DNA from: Arenicellales bacterium
Lineage (GTDB): Bacteria > Pseudomonadota > Gammaproteobacteria > BMS3Bbin11
Length of the DNA: 49,748 bases
Assembly: GCA_029287915.1 (NCBI GenBank)
Contig: JARFQE010000126.1
Location: 1 to 49,748, forward strand
Direction: 5' to 3'
Positions within the stretch are counted from its first letter, which is position 1, and each line of letters starts with the position of its first letter. Position numbers and translations under genes: made by a program. Below, one piece after another: positions 36,899 to 46,171 of the stretch. A model generated the notes under the pieces. It was not told the DNA's origin, searched no databases, and was given only the letters and a program-made list of their open reading frames with translations.

Positions 36899-38909
36899 TT
36901 CCTTCCACTTTTTACAACCGGACTGGTTTTTTCTATTGATCCCGCTGGCAGTCATTGTTTTATTGTTCCTGAAGTCAGATACAGGAACCAGTGACCCATG
37001 GCAGAAGATTATTGATAAAGACCTGATGCCCTGGTTGCGAGTGAAGACAGCAGGTCGGGGTACTATGCTGCCAATCTGGTTATTGACTGCCGGATGGATC
37101 ATAGCAGTCATAGCACTGGCCAATCCTGTGTGGGAGAAACTCCCGCAACCTGTTTTTCAGACCGACCAGGCAACAGTGATAGTTATGGACCTCTCTCTTT
37201 CCATGAATAGTAGCGATCTCAAACCCAGCCGCATGGAGCGGGCACGATTCAAGGTCAGCGATATACTTGCAAAACAGCAGGAAGGTGTTATCGGTCTGGT
37301 GGTATTTGCTGGAGATGCTTTTGTCGTGTCACCGCTAACTCGTGATGGGGTAACCATTTCGGCAATGCTACCAGCACTAAAACCAGACATTATGCCAGTA
37401 CAGGGGAGCCGGGCTGACCTGGGTCTGTTAAAGGCCGCGGAATTATTGAAACAGGCTGGAAGGATGAGAGGTGAAGTGCTGCTGCTGGCAGATTCCTATA
37501 CCGATGATCGGGCACTCAAGGCAGCCAAAGAGTTGCGGCAACAGGGGATAATTACATCGGTACTGGGTATAGGTACTGAACAGGGCGCACCTCTGCCCAC
37601 TGGTCGTGGTGATTTTGTTCGAAATAATGACAACGAAGTCATCACTACTAAACTTGACGTGCCGGCGATGAGAGAGCTTGCCAGTGCTGGGGGCGGGGAC
37701 TATGTCAGTCTTACTGCCAGTGATGAAGATATCAGTCAATTGATGGCCGCACGTGTGCAAGCTACTCGTCATCGCACTGATGACAGGTTTAATCAGACCA
37801 GCCGCTGGAAAGAAAACGGACCATGGCTGGTCGTTCTTTTGCTACCGCTGGCAGCGCTGGCTTTTCGCCGCGGCTGGCTGCTTAGCATTGCCGTGCTATT
37901 TGTTACAGGAATGCCAACTGAACCGGCAATGGCTTTTACAATGAACGATCTATGGCAGCGTCAGGATCAGCAGGCTCATCAGGCACTTATCGAAGGCGAT
38001 ATAGAAAATGCAGCAAAACTGGCGCAAGATCCATTGCGAAAGGGCGTAGCAGAATATAAACAGGGGAATTATCAGTCTGCGCTGAAAGATTTTGCTGCTG
38101 CTTCGGGTGCCGAAGCGGCTTATAACAAAGGAAATGCGCTGGCAAAACTTGGTAAATACAAAGAAGCGATCGATGCCTATGAGCAGGCGCTTGAAGAACA
38201 ACAAGATATGGAAGATGCCAGGTACAACAAGGGAGTAATTGAAAAGCTACTGCAGCAGCAACAGCAGAGCCAGAACAATGATAACGATGAGAATCAGGAT
38301 CAGCACAATCAACAAGGTCAGCAGGGCAAGCAGGATAAGCAAAGCGGGGATAGCAACGGTCAGCAATCAGAATCTAATGAAAGCCATGGAGAATCTCAGC
38401 AGGGAGAATCTGGCCAGCAACAGATAAAACAAGGGGAATCAGGCAAGGGAACCAGCGAACAGGAGCAGGACAGTACCTCTGCATCTTCTCAGGATGAGCA
38501 AATGCAGACAGATGAGCAAAATGCATTCTCGGATGCCGCACAGCAGGCGGCAGCCCAGGCAGAAGAGGATGCAAGCAAATCCGAGCAGGGAATGTCAGGT
38601 AATGAAAGCAGTCAGCAGGAAGATACGACGACTGTTCAGAAAGAGCATAGTGGACAGGGAAAAGAGGGTGAAGGGGATGTAAAATCAATGACAGAAGCGG
38701 AGCAGCAGGAGAGACAAGCAGATAATAAAAGCATTTCTGCGAAGCCTACGACGGCAGAGAGTTTGAACTCAGAAGAGCAGATTGCAGCAGAACAATGGTT
38801 ACGAAGGATTCCCGATGACCCGGCAGGCCTGCTGCGTCGAAAACTGCGTTATCAATACATACAGCGTGGTGGTCAGGCTGGCAATGCTGGAGAAGCACAA
38901 GCATGGTAA
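36891..38909 (+). CDS. batB: VWA and TPR domain protein BatB/BatC-type
   Basis: The 672-residue product combines several parts. Two N-terminal helices precede a VWA domain with an intact DxSxS site (VIVMDLSLSMNSSD, near residue 100) and LLLADSYTDD. A helix pair at about 305-345 leads to TPR repeats (about 383-455: YKQGNYQSALKDF, YNKGNALAKLGKYKEAIDAYEQALEE). A long Gln/Glu/Ser/Asn-rich tail (about 455-620) follows, then a short conserved end, EQWLRRIPDDPAGLLRRKLRYQY. It thus joins BatB and the TPR protein BatC in one chain, as in many proteobacteria. It overlaps both neighbours slightly. Confidence 0.93.
   Translation: MPDSFHFLQPDWFFLLIPLAVIVLLFLKSDTGTSDPWQKIIDKDLMPWLRVKTAGRGTMLPIWLLTAGWIIAVIALANPVWEKLPQPVFQTDQATVIVMDLSLSMNSSDLKPSRMERARFKVSDILAKQQEGVIGLVVFAGDAFVVSPLTRDGVTISAMLPALKPDIMPVQGSRADLGLLKAAELLKQAGRMRGEVLLLADSYTDDRALKAAKELRQQGIITSVLGIGTEQGAPLPTGRGDFVRNNDNEVITTKLDVPAMRELASAGGGDYVSLTASDEDISQLMAARVQATRHRTDDRFNQTSRWKENGPWLVVLLLPLAALAFRRGWLLSIAVLFVTGMPTEPAMAFTMNDLWQRQDQQAHQALIEGDIENAAKLAQDPLRKGVAEYKQGNYQSALKDFAAASGAEAAYNKGNALAKLGKYKEAIDAYEQALEEQQDMEDARYNKGVIEKLLQQQQQSQNNDNDENQDQHNQQGQQGKQDKQSGDSNGQQSESNESHGESQQGESGQQQIKQGESGKGTSEQEQDSTSASSQDEQMQTDEQNAFSDAAQQAAAQAEEDASKSEQGMSGNESSQQEDTTTVQKEHSGQGKEGEGDVKSMTEAEQQERQADNKSISAKPTTAESLNSEEQIAAEQWLRRIPDDPAGLLRRKLRYQYIQRGGQAGNAGEAQAW
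38245..38720 (+). repeat. Low-complexity CAG/GAA-rich stretch inside batB
   Basis: This stretch is dominated by codons for Gln, Glu, Ser, Asn and Lys, for example QQQQQSQNNDNDENQDQHNQ, encoding a disordered tail. It is imperfect rather than a tandem repeat of fixed unit, but could vary in length between strains. Confidence 0.75.
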
Positions 38910-40753
38910 AAATGTACTTTTCAAGAAGTGCTATGATCTTTACACAGTGTCTGGCAATCTTCGGATGTTTGCTGATAACAACGGTAAGTCTGGCATTCGT
39001 AGAAGCAACAATCGACAGATCGAAAGTATATGAAGGAGAGAGCTTTACCCTGACAATAACTAGTGATGCGGCACAACGCAGTACGCCGGATCTTTCTTCT
39101 CTGGAAAAAGATTTCTACATTCTTGGCAGCGGAAGTAGTCAGCAGGTACAGGTTATAAATGGTGCCATGACTGCTAAAACCTCGTGGAATATCCAATTAC
39201 AGGCCAAAAGCCCAGGCCAATTTCACATACCATCACTCAGGGTAGGTAAAGAACTCACAAACCCGATACAGATAAATGTGTCAGAGCCGCCCGAAGTATC
39301 TGCTGGCAGTGAAGGGCAACCTGTATTCATCGAGGTTGAAACGAGTTCACCTGATAATTCTGTCTATCTACAGCAACAAGTTCTCTACACTGTACGACTG
39401 GTTTTTAAGCGACCTTTGCTCGATGGCAATCTATCTTCTCCAGCACCAGACAATGCACTGGTTGAACAGCTTGGGGAAGATAATCAATATAACGTAAAGC
39501 GCGGCGGAGACTTGTTCAGAGTAATAGAACGCCGCTATGCCATTTTCCCGGAAAAAAGTGGGCAATTGACGATACCGCCAATCCGTTTTAGCGGCAGGTT
39601 GAAAAGTACGCCTGCCAGGAAACGTCCACCCGGCAGTACTACTCCTGGATTCGATGAGCGGATGAAACGTTTCTTTGGTGGTGATCCCTTCGGTGGTAGA
39701 GATTTTGATAGCTTCTTTGATAGAGGAGAACCTGTAACACTACAAAGCAAGGCAATTGATCTCAATGTATTACCACGGCCATCAACTTATAATTCAAATC
39801 ACTGGTTGCCTGCAGCAGGACTTGAGCTGGAAGATAGCTGGTCCGAACAGCCACCTGAGTTCAAGGCCGGTGAACCCATCAGCCGAACTATATCGATCAA
39901 GACAAAAGGGCTATTGGCCACATTACTGCCAAAACTAGAAATTGGAGATATTGATGGAGTCAGTATATATCCTCAACAGCCCATTTCTGAAACACGTACA
40001 GATGGTACCTGGGTCTATGGCCAGAGCAGTCAGAACATTAGTTATATGCCGACAAAAGCCGGAGCACTCATTATCCCTGAGATTAAACTTGCTTGGTGGG
40101 ATACAGAAGCAGGTGTAGAGCGCACAGCAGTATTACCAAAATGGACTGTCGACGTGTTGCCCGGAAAGGATTTGCCTGAGGAGCCAGTTGTTCAGGCAGA
40201 GGGTAGAGGGTCTATAGATGAACAGCCGGAGTCTGCATATATTGAAGAAAAAGAATCCGGCGAAAACTTGCATGAAGTACCCTGGACAAGGCATGTGCAG
40301 GAATATTGGCGATGGCTACTGGCGGTAATAGCGGTGACCGTTATATTATCCTTTATGCTGTGGCGTCGAAAATCCACAGGTAAAATGCTTTCAGGCGATC
40401 AGAATACACCTTCGACCGATGAAAACGGCACAGCACATGGAGAAAGTCAACGAGAGTTAAGACAAAGATTACAGAAGGCCTGTAGTGAAAATGATGCAAG
40501 CTTGGTAGCAGATATATTGTTGCAGATGGCAGCAGTTGCCAAGCCTGATGATCCACCAAAAAACCTGCCTGCACTGGCTGCCATTGTGCAATCAGGCAGT
40601 GAAGAAATCTATCGTCTGGACAGGTTTTTGTATGCCACCGGTGATACACAATGGAATGGCGAGAGTTTCTATGAATTTTTCAAGCAGGGGCTGGTATTCA
40701 AAATCTCAGGCAAGGAAAATCATCAATCATTGGCGCCGCTATATCCTTCTTGA
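38903..40753 (+). CDS. batD: BatD-like oxygen tolerance protein
   Basis: The 616-residue product has an N-terminal signal/anchor (about 8-30, ending near VSLAFVEA). The BatD region then begins, with SKVYEGESFTLTITSDAAQRSTPDLSSLEKDFYILGSGSSQQVQVING, a family hallmark, and repeated Ig-like beta-sandwich modules including FPEKSGQLTIPPIRFSGRL and MPTKAGALIIPEIKLAWWD. A single membrane helix (WRWLLAVIAVTVILSFMLWRR, about 472-492) and a small cytosolic tail end the protein. It would be mostly periplasmic. It is the last gene of the MoxR-Bat operon and overlaps batB by seven bases. Confidence 0.93.
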   Translation: MVKMYFSRSAMIFTQCLAIFGCLLITTVSLAFVEATIDRSKVYEGESFTLTITSDAAQRSTPDLSSLEKDFYILGSGSSQQVQVINGAMTAKTSWNIQLQAKSPGQFHIPSLRVGKELTNPIQINVSEPPEVSAGSEGQPVFIEVETSSPDNSVYLQQQVLYTVRLVFKRPLLDGNLSSPAPDNALVEQLGEDNQYNVKRGGDLFRVIERRYAIFPEKSGQLTIPPIRFSGRLKSTPARKRPPGSTTPGFDERMKRFFGGDPFGGRDFDSFFDRGEPVTLQSKAIDLNVLPRPSTYNSNHWLPAAGLELEDSWSEQPPEFKAGEPISRTISIKTKGLLATLLPKLEIGDIDGVSIYPQQPISETRTDGTWVYGQSSQNISYMPTKAGALIIPEIKLAWWDTEAGVERTAVLPKWTVDVLPGKDLPEEPVVQAEGRGSIDEQPESAYIEEKESGENLHEVPWTRHVQEYWRWLLAVIAVTVILSFMLWRRKSTGKMLSGDQNTPSTDENGTAHGESQRELRQRLQKACSENDASLVADILLQMAAVAKPDDPPKNLPALAAIVQSGSEEIYRLDRFLYATGDTQWNGESFYEFFKQGLVFKISGKENHQSLAPLYPS

Positions 40754-41290
40754 CAATATTAGCCGTTAAATGGTCTGAACAGATCCTTTTTCTAGCGTCA
40801 AAGACATGTTGATTTTCATGCATTTGTTAAATAATCTCTCATTTTTACAGATTAGCAAGCCGCTCAGAATGGGCATCCAGATATGTTTTTTAAAACGGCA
40901 CAATGCGCTTTTGCCTGAATCGAAAATTGCAGAACTCTCGAAGTTGTTAAATATACCGGCACCTGTTTTGGTCACACCACGGTGTATTACAAAACAGAAA
41001 GACAGTTGATTGCAGCAGATTGTGGAAAAGCAAAAGGTGGCTATTTTATAGGGCTGCTATTAGCCCTGAACAACAATTCTTATAAAAAATATAAGCATAA
41101 TTTTTCAAAACATGTCGCGCCAGGCATTGTTTATAAAGTCAATTGATTGGCATGATTTGTCAAGTTTTTCTCAGTTGCTTCGGCTATTATTTTTCAAATG
41201 AAAATGTATTGGTATTTTAAGCGATAGAATAGCAATTTATTTTGTGGCAGTTATTATATGGAAATGTTTCAAACATGGAGGTATTGATTC
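40754..41290. other. Gene-free stretch between batD and the small unknown gene
   Basis: This 537-base AT-rich gap shows no convincing gene. Short open frames on both strands lack a family pattern or ribosome binding site. It contains a small hairpin, AGGGCT (41050-41055) with AGCCCT (41062-41067), not followed by a T run. A GGAGG at 41276-41280 serves the next gene. Confidence 0.6.
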
Positions 41291-41542
41291 ATGGAACATG
41301 AAGAAAAAAGAAAAGGGATAAAACCAGTACCCGATGACCCACTCGGATATATGAACGAAGCGCAGCGATTTACTTACCATCGAATGAAAGCATCTGGCTG
41401 GCGCATTAAATTCATCAGACGTCCTATGTATCAAAATCCAGTCTGTGTTATGACTGATTCAGATGACACCTCACTGGCACTTATTGAGCGCAATGGGTTT
41501 TTTAACAATAATCCAGACATCCCGCTGCGTCGTGACGAATAA
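41291..41542 (+). CDS. Small basic protein of unknown function
   Basis: The 83-residue product has the core QRFTYHRMKASGWRIKFIRRPMYQNPVCVMTDSDDTSLALIERNG, which I believe recurs in other gammaproteobacteria, but I cannot name the family. There is no signal peptide or membrane helix. The start at 41291 has a near-perfect ribosome binding site (GGAGG). It stands alone, facing ctaA, which is convergent. The mix of basic and aromatic residues in the centre could suit nucleic-acid binding, which is speculation. Confidence 0.75.
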   Translation: MEHEEKRKGIKPVPDDPLGYMNEAQRFTYHRMKASGWRIKFIRRPMYQNPVCVMTDSDDTSLALIERNGFFNNNPDIPLRRDE

Positions 41543-41630
41543 TCGACTAATGAATATTTTCAAATGCTAATTGTTATTACCTGAACACCAATAGTGCCTG
41601 GAAGCTCTACTACTCAGGCTATGAAAATGC

Positions 41631-42704
41631 TCATCTGGGTTTTGTACTTGTCAGATGATGAAGCAACAAAACCAGTATAGTGAGCAATACCAGGGCGCCT
41701 GCCTGATGACTCGCCGCAATGGGTACAGGTACCCTTAACAGCAGGGTAGTGATGCCCAGGCTGACCTGGATGATACTGGCAATGATTACCAGGCTAAAAA
41801 GCATGTTTGTCCTTGATGGCAGGTTCAATCGAAGCTGATAGAGGTATACGGCGACAACTAGAAATAATGTTGTAAGGGCTATTACCCGGTGATTGAATTG
41901 TACGGTTATCGCATCATCCAACATTGCCAGATACCAGGGCTGCGTGCTGTAGACTCCAGGCGCCATGAGGCTGTCACCCATCAAGGGGAAGGTGTTGTAG
42001 ATCAATCCTGCTTTGAGCCCAGCGACAAAGCCACCTGAGACCATGGTGATGACGACAAAAATCACCAGCATCAGTGTTTTGCCACGAAGTTTTAACATGT
42101 CGGGCATGAATTCGTAGAATGGTTTTTCCCGCGCAATCAGATTAAGGGCGGTCCAGAGTACATAGCAATAAATTGCCACCGCCAGCATCAGGTGAGCAGT
42201 TAAGCGGTACTGGCTGACGTGAGGATCATCGACCAGGCCGCTCTTGACCATGTACCAGCCAAGCAGACCCTGTAAGCCTCCAAGTATGAACATCACGATG
42301 AGTTTCGGAGCCAGGTTTCTCGGGATCATTCCACGAATCATGAAGAACAGGAAAGGCACCAGAAAGACGATACCAATTATTCGACCGAGTACACGGTGCA
42401 GAAACTCAAGCCAGAAAATATCTTTAAATCCCGCAAGATCCATATCCTGATTTACTTTCATGAATTCAGGAAATTGTCGGTATCTGTCAAATAGTTCCTG
42501 CCAGTCGGATTCAGTAAAGGGGGGGATGAAGCCAGTTAACGGTTGCCATTCCACCATGGAAAGGCCAGAGCCTGTTAGCCGTGTGACGCCTCCAAGAACC
42601 ACCATCAGGAATACCAGCAGGCATATGGTTAGCAACCAATATGCAATTTTCATGGCACCTTTGTCAATTCTGTCCGAGTTATCTTGTAGTTCAATTGTTG
42701 TCAT
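41631..42704 (-). CDS. ctaA: Haem A synthase (COX15/CtaA)
   Basis: CtaA oxidises the C8 methyl of haem O to the formyl group of haem A, the cofactor of aa3-type cytochrome oxidase. The 357-residue product has eight predicted membrane helices in two four-helix halves. Haem-ligand and conserved motifs are visible: GGVTRLTGSGLSMVEWQPLTGFIPP (about 39-63), FWLEFLHRVLGRIIG (first half), RLTAHLMLAVAIY and QFNHRVIALTTLFL (second half), and SHQAGALVLLTIL. Haem O synthase and the oxidase genes are not nearby. The length fits the longer COX15-type proteins of proteobacteria. It implies an aa3 oxidase elsewhere in the genome. Confidence 0.95.
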   Translation of the reverse strand: MTTIELQDNSDRIDKGAMKIAYWLLTICLLVFLMVVLGGVTRLTGSGLSMVEWQPLTGFIPPFTESDWQELFDRYRQFPEFMKVNQDMDLAGFKDIFWLEFLHRVLGRIIGIVFLVPFLFFMIRGMIPRNLAPKLIVMFILGGLQGLLGWYMVKSGLVDDPHVSQYRLTAHLMLAVAIYCYVLWTALNLIAREKPFYEFMPDMLKLRGKTLMLVIFVVITMVSGGFVAGLKAGLIYNTFPLMGDSLMAPGVYSTQPWYLAMLDDAITVQFNHRVIALTTLFLVVAVYLYQLRLNLPSRTNMLFSLVIIASIIQVSLGITTLLLRVPVPIAASHQAGALVLLTILVLLLHHLTSTKPR

Positions 42705-43005
42705 ATCAGGGCAATAATTATATGAACCTCCGGTGAAATCCTGTCAACGACCGACTTGAAAAACTGTGACCGTTAAAATATCTATCAATTACGTTGGGTT
42801 TCAATGGAGAAATAGCAGATTTTAAAGTCATTATGTATTTTATTAAGTGAGTTAAATAGGCATATCCCAAAATGTTATAATTACTATCATTGATAATACA
42901 GATTCTGATTATAGCAGTAACCAGGTGTATTAATGTGACCTGAAATCTTCAGGTAATATTAGTCATGGCAAATCTCTGACTGCATAGGCCAACCCGGAGT
43001 TTTAG
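42705..43005. other. Divergent intergenic region between ctaA and the thioredoxin-HEAT gene
   Basis: This 301-base AT-rich region holds promoters for two divergent genes. TATCA-T-TGATA at 42885-42895 is a perfect interrupted palindrome followed by ATAATA, loosely like a Fur or other dimeric-regulator site. GGAG at 42994-42997 is the ribosome binding site of the gene at 43006. I see no additional gene. Confidence 0.5.
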
Positions 43006-43641
43006 ATGAATGATGCAAAATTACTGATTGGGCCCGGCTGTCCGCATTGTGCAACGATGATCAGCTTACTGGCTGATCTGCTAAAAGAAGGAAAGATTGG
43101 GCGACTGTTAATGATAAATATTGCCGAGCAGCCTGATGAGGCCGCTAAACACAATGTACGTTCTGTACCATGGTTGAAACTGGGTGAAATGGAGTTTGTC
43201 GGAGCGCAATCTCGTGCTGAACTCGAACATGCTATCGAAATGTCAGTGAGTGAGGATGGCAAGCAGCGATATTTATATGAGCAGCTTAAAAATGGCAGAC
43301 TTGATGATGTCACTGAGCTTGTTGAGCGTGATAAAAGTCGGTTATCTGATCTCATTGCATTGTTAAAAGGAAATGAGGTGCCAATGACAGTGCGTATCGG
43401 GATTAGTGCTATTCTCGAGCACTTTCACGGAAATTCATCTGCACTTAAAGATATTTTGCCTGCTTTAATTGAACTGTCTGAGTCTGCGAACGAATCAATA
43501 CGAGCGGATGCCTGTCATTTTTTATCACTGGAGGGAAGTGATGTGGCGCGCAAAAGGCTACAGCAATGTGTTAATGATGATTCAGCAATGGTGCGGGAAG
43601 TCGCACTAGAATCTCTTCAGACTATCTCGAGGGATACATGA
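43006..43641 (+). CDS. Thioredoxin-fold protein with C-terminal HEAT repeats
   Basis: The 211-residue product has a short thioredoxin/glutaredoxin-like domain (about 1-80) with a CPHC redox motif at residues 12-15 and the cis-proline element RSVPWLKLGEMEFVGAQS. The C-terminal part (about 105-205) contains HEAT-like helical repeats: MTVRIGISAILEHFHG, LPALIELSESANESIRADACHFLSLEG and CVNDDSAMVREVALESLQTI. There is no signal peptide, so it is probably cytosolic. The combination suggests a redox-active adaptor that binds a partner through its HEAT surface. The partner is unknown. It stands alone, divergent from ctaA and convergent with the GGDEF/EAL gene. Confidence 0.85.
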   Translation: MNDAKLLIGPGCPHCATMISLLADLLKEGKIGRLLMINIAEQPDEAAKHNVRSVPWLKLGEMEFVGAQSRAELEHAIEMSVSEDGKQRYLYEQLKNGRLDDVTELVERDKSRLSDLIALLKGNEVPMTVRIGISAILEHFHGNSSALKDILPALIELSESANESIRADACHFLSLEGSDVARKRLQQCVNDDSAMVREVALESLQTISRDT

Positions 43642-43717
43642 GAATGGAGGAGTCTTATTTAACCAGAGAAAAGTGTTATTTACAGTATTTGTCCCGAAAA
43701 ATGAAACGTGGAACTGA

Positions 43718-46171
43718 TTAATGAGTGGCCAAATTGTCATCCGGTGGCCTTTCTTCGCTGATCGCTTCAGGGTAGCCAATGGCAAAACCCTGGGCATAGT
43801 CGACACCTATCTGTCCTAACAGCTCCAGAATGTCATCATTTTCCACATACTCTGCAATAGTCTTCTTATCAAGAATATGAGCAATTTCATTAATTGAATT
43901 TACCATTGCAAGATCAATAGGATCATTAACAAGATCACGTACAAATATCCCATCTATTTTAATGTAGTCGACAGGTAGATGTTTCAGGTAAGTGTATGAA
44001 GACATGCCCGAGCCAAAATCATCCAGTGCAAACTGGCATCCCTCAGCCTTCAGGTTTCTGATCAATCGACCTGTTTTTGCCAGATTGGATATAGCCTCCG
44101 TTTCAGTAATTTCGAAGCAAATCTTTTCCGGTGGTATTTCAGACTCCTCCATGCTGTAAAATACGAAACGTGCAAAGGTTTCATCATTGAGTGTCTGCCC
44201 GGACAGATTGATCATGCAGGCTTTGAGTTGATGTAATTGCTGTGGGTTGCGTGCCAGCCATTGAAAAATGTTCTTAACGATCCACCGGTCCATTTGTGGC
44301 ATCAAATTATATCTTTCAGCTGCTGGCAGAAAAGCAGCTGCTGGTATTCGCTCCCCGTTATTGCCTTGTAGACCAATCAATATTTCATACATAGATTTAT
44401 GATTCTGATTAGACCCGACCTGTACAATAGATTGCCTGGCTAGCACCAGAGAGTTGTTTTCCAGTGACTTTCTCAGGCGCGATACCCATTGTGTGTCACG
44501 ATTACGCCTCACCATCTCAATATCATTAGGTTGATACATGCATATTTTGTTACGCCCTGTATCCTTGGCAGAATAGCATGCACGGTCAGCCATACTTAGG
44601 AGAATATCAGGACTTTCGCTATTCTTATCAATCATTACGACACCGATGCTGATTCCAAGGCTAAAGGTTTTTTCTTTCCACTGAAATCTAAAACTCTCCA
44701 CTTCTTTTCTTAATTCATCTGCTACTCTATGCGCTATTTTTCTATTACAGTTTTCAACCAGCACGCCGAATTCATCTCCACCAAGACGGGCAATAGTACC
44801 TGTGTCTGATACACGTTGTTTTAGACGATCGGAGATATGCCTCAGTAACTCATCACCAGCCATGTGACCACAACTGTCATTGACTATCTTGAACTGATCA
44901 AGATCCATGTATAACAGGGCATGTTTGTTTGGCTTTCTGGATGTTTGTAGACGATTAAGCAAAAGATGAATTCGATGGTCAAATTCAGCTCTGTTAATTA
45001 GACCTGTCAGGCTGTCATGGGTAGCCTGGTAAGAAAGCTTTTTCGTCATTGCGAGGGTATCGGTTATATCATGCAGTATGATGACGCTACCCCTGATACC
45101 ACCTTCGCGATCAAGAATTGGCGCTATGTTGTATTTAACATTCAATTTCCTGTTTTTTTGATTGATCAGGATGCAGGTCCCTTTCAGAGGAACAAGAAGA
45201 GTGTCTGTATTTGTGTGTACAGATGCATTCACTGGGAGCGTCAGTGGTGTGATTCCATCATCAAAATGAAGATTGAACGCTTCACTGACTTCTTTACCAT
45301 ACATGCTTGAGGCATCATGGCCGGACAATTCTTCAGCAGCGCGATTCATATAATCAATATGGCCAGAGCGTGAAGTAGTGATGACGGTATCTGAGATTGA
45401 GTAAAGGGTGATTTCTACGCGTTCCTTTTCACGAGATAGAAATTGCTCAGCGATTTTCTTACCAGAAAGTGTGTTTTCCAGTTCCTGTTGTTTGGTAGTT
45501 AGATGATCGAGTACTCGATTGATAAATTTCCCCAGAAAACCGAATTCATCATTTCTTTTGTCATTAAAGCGTAAGCTACTATTGCCTTTAACTATACTAT
45601 CAGCAGTGTTAACCATGTCAGTGATAGGACGAGAGAGGACTTGTTTCAGGATAATTTGGAGAATAAACCCAAATCCCAGAAAGATCATAGCCATAATTAC
45701 AATAATATTCTTTCGTGCACTTGAAAGCTGGTCTCGTAATGGTAGCAGGGAGATTTTTACTCCAACCGGTTGCTGGACATTTCCACGTTTATTAAGCAGG
45801 GTGTTGGACAGAAAACTCCGATCGATGCTATCCAGCCCAGATTGCTGTTCTCCAACGCGTACGACTTCGCCTTTATAAGTCACTTCAATAGCGACGAAGC
45901 CAAAACGGGCCTGTAGAAATTCGAGTGCAGGAATAAGTTCGGCAGCAGAATCGCTTTCCAGTGTATAAACCAGCTGTTCCAGTGTATCCTGGGTAAGATC
46001 AAGTTTAAGTTCTCGTTCTGCAGCTAGTCGCGATTCAAGAAAACTGATAAATATAGCTGCTGCAATAAGACCAACGAGGGCAAGTCCCCAGAAAACAACG
46101 CCTGTTATTTTTAATGGGAGTCTGGAGTATTTTGTCCCTAGGTCTTCAGGATTGTCTGGATTGCCAGTCAT
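43718..46171 (-). CDS. Membrane GGDEF/EAL cyclic-di-GMP turnover protein with HAMP and PAS
   Basis: The 817-residue product has two membrane helices (about 24-45 and 155-175) around a periplasmic sensor, then HAMP (RPITDMVNTADSIVKG), PAS (ISDTVITTSRSGHIDYMNRAAEELSG), GGDEF and EAL domains. The cyclase motif is intact (ARLGGDEFGVL). The EAL signature reads EIL (YEILIGLQ), but other phosphodiesterase residues are present: NLSGQTLND, CFEITETEA, LDDFGSGMSSYTYLKHLPVDYIKID and AEYVENDD. It may therefore have both activities. The start at 46171 overlaps the DUF2892 stop (ATGA), so the two are coupled; an open frame upstream runs inside that gene and is not coding. Confidence 0.92.
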   Translation of the reverse strand: MTGNPDNPEDLGTKYSRLPLKITGVVFWGLALVGLIAAAIFISFLESRLAAERELKLDLTQDTLEQLVYTLESDSAAELIPALEFLQARFGFVAIEVTYKGEVVRVGEQQSGLDSIDRSFLSNTLLNKRGNVQQPVGVKISLLPLRDQLSSARKNIIVIMAMIFLGFGFILQIILKQVLSRPITDMVNTADSIVKGNSSLRFNDKRNDEFGFLGKFINRVLDHLTTKQQELENTLSGKKIAEQFLSREKERVEITLYSISDTVITTSRSGHIDYMNRAAEELSGHDASSMYGKEVSEAFNLHFDDGITPLTLPVNASVHTNTDTLLVPLKGTCILINQKNRKLNVKYNIAPILDREGGIRGSVIILHDITDTLAMTKKLSYQATHDSLTGLINRAEFDHRIHLLLNRLQTSRKPNKHALLYMDLDQFKIVNDSCGHMAGDELLRHISDRLKQRVSDTGTIARLGGDEFGVLVENCNRKIAHRVADELRKEVESFRFQWKEKTFSLGISIGVVMIDKNSESPDILLSMADRACYSAKDTGRNKICMYQPNDIEMVRRNRDTQWVSRLRKSLENNSLVLARQSIVQVGSNQNHKSMYEILIGLQGNNGERIPAAAFLPAAERYNLMPQMDRWIVKNIFQWLARNPQQLHQLKACMINLSGQTLNDETFARFVFYSMEESEIPPEKICFEITETEAISNLAKTGRLIRNLKAEGCQFALDDFGSGMSSYTYLKHLPVDYIKIDGIFVRDLVNDPIDLAMVNSINEIAHILDKKTIAEYVENDDILELLGQIGVDYAQGFAIGYPEAISEERPPDDNLATH

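Noticed and set aside
38245-38720. CAG/GAA-rich stretch considered as a CRISPR-like or tandem repeat array
   Set aside because: It has no fixed repeat unit or spacers and encodes a low-complexity tail in frame within batB.
40806-41009. 67-codon frame in the gap after batD
   Set aside because: No ribosome binding site, no recognised pattern, and a similar-sized frame on the opposite strand; it is most likely chance.
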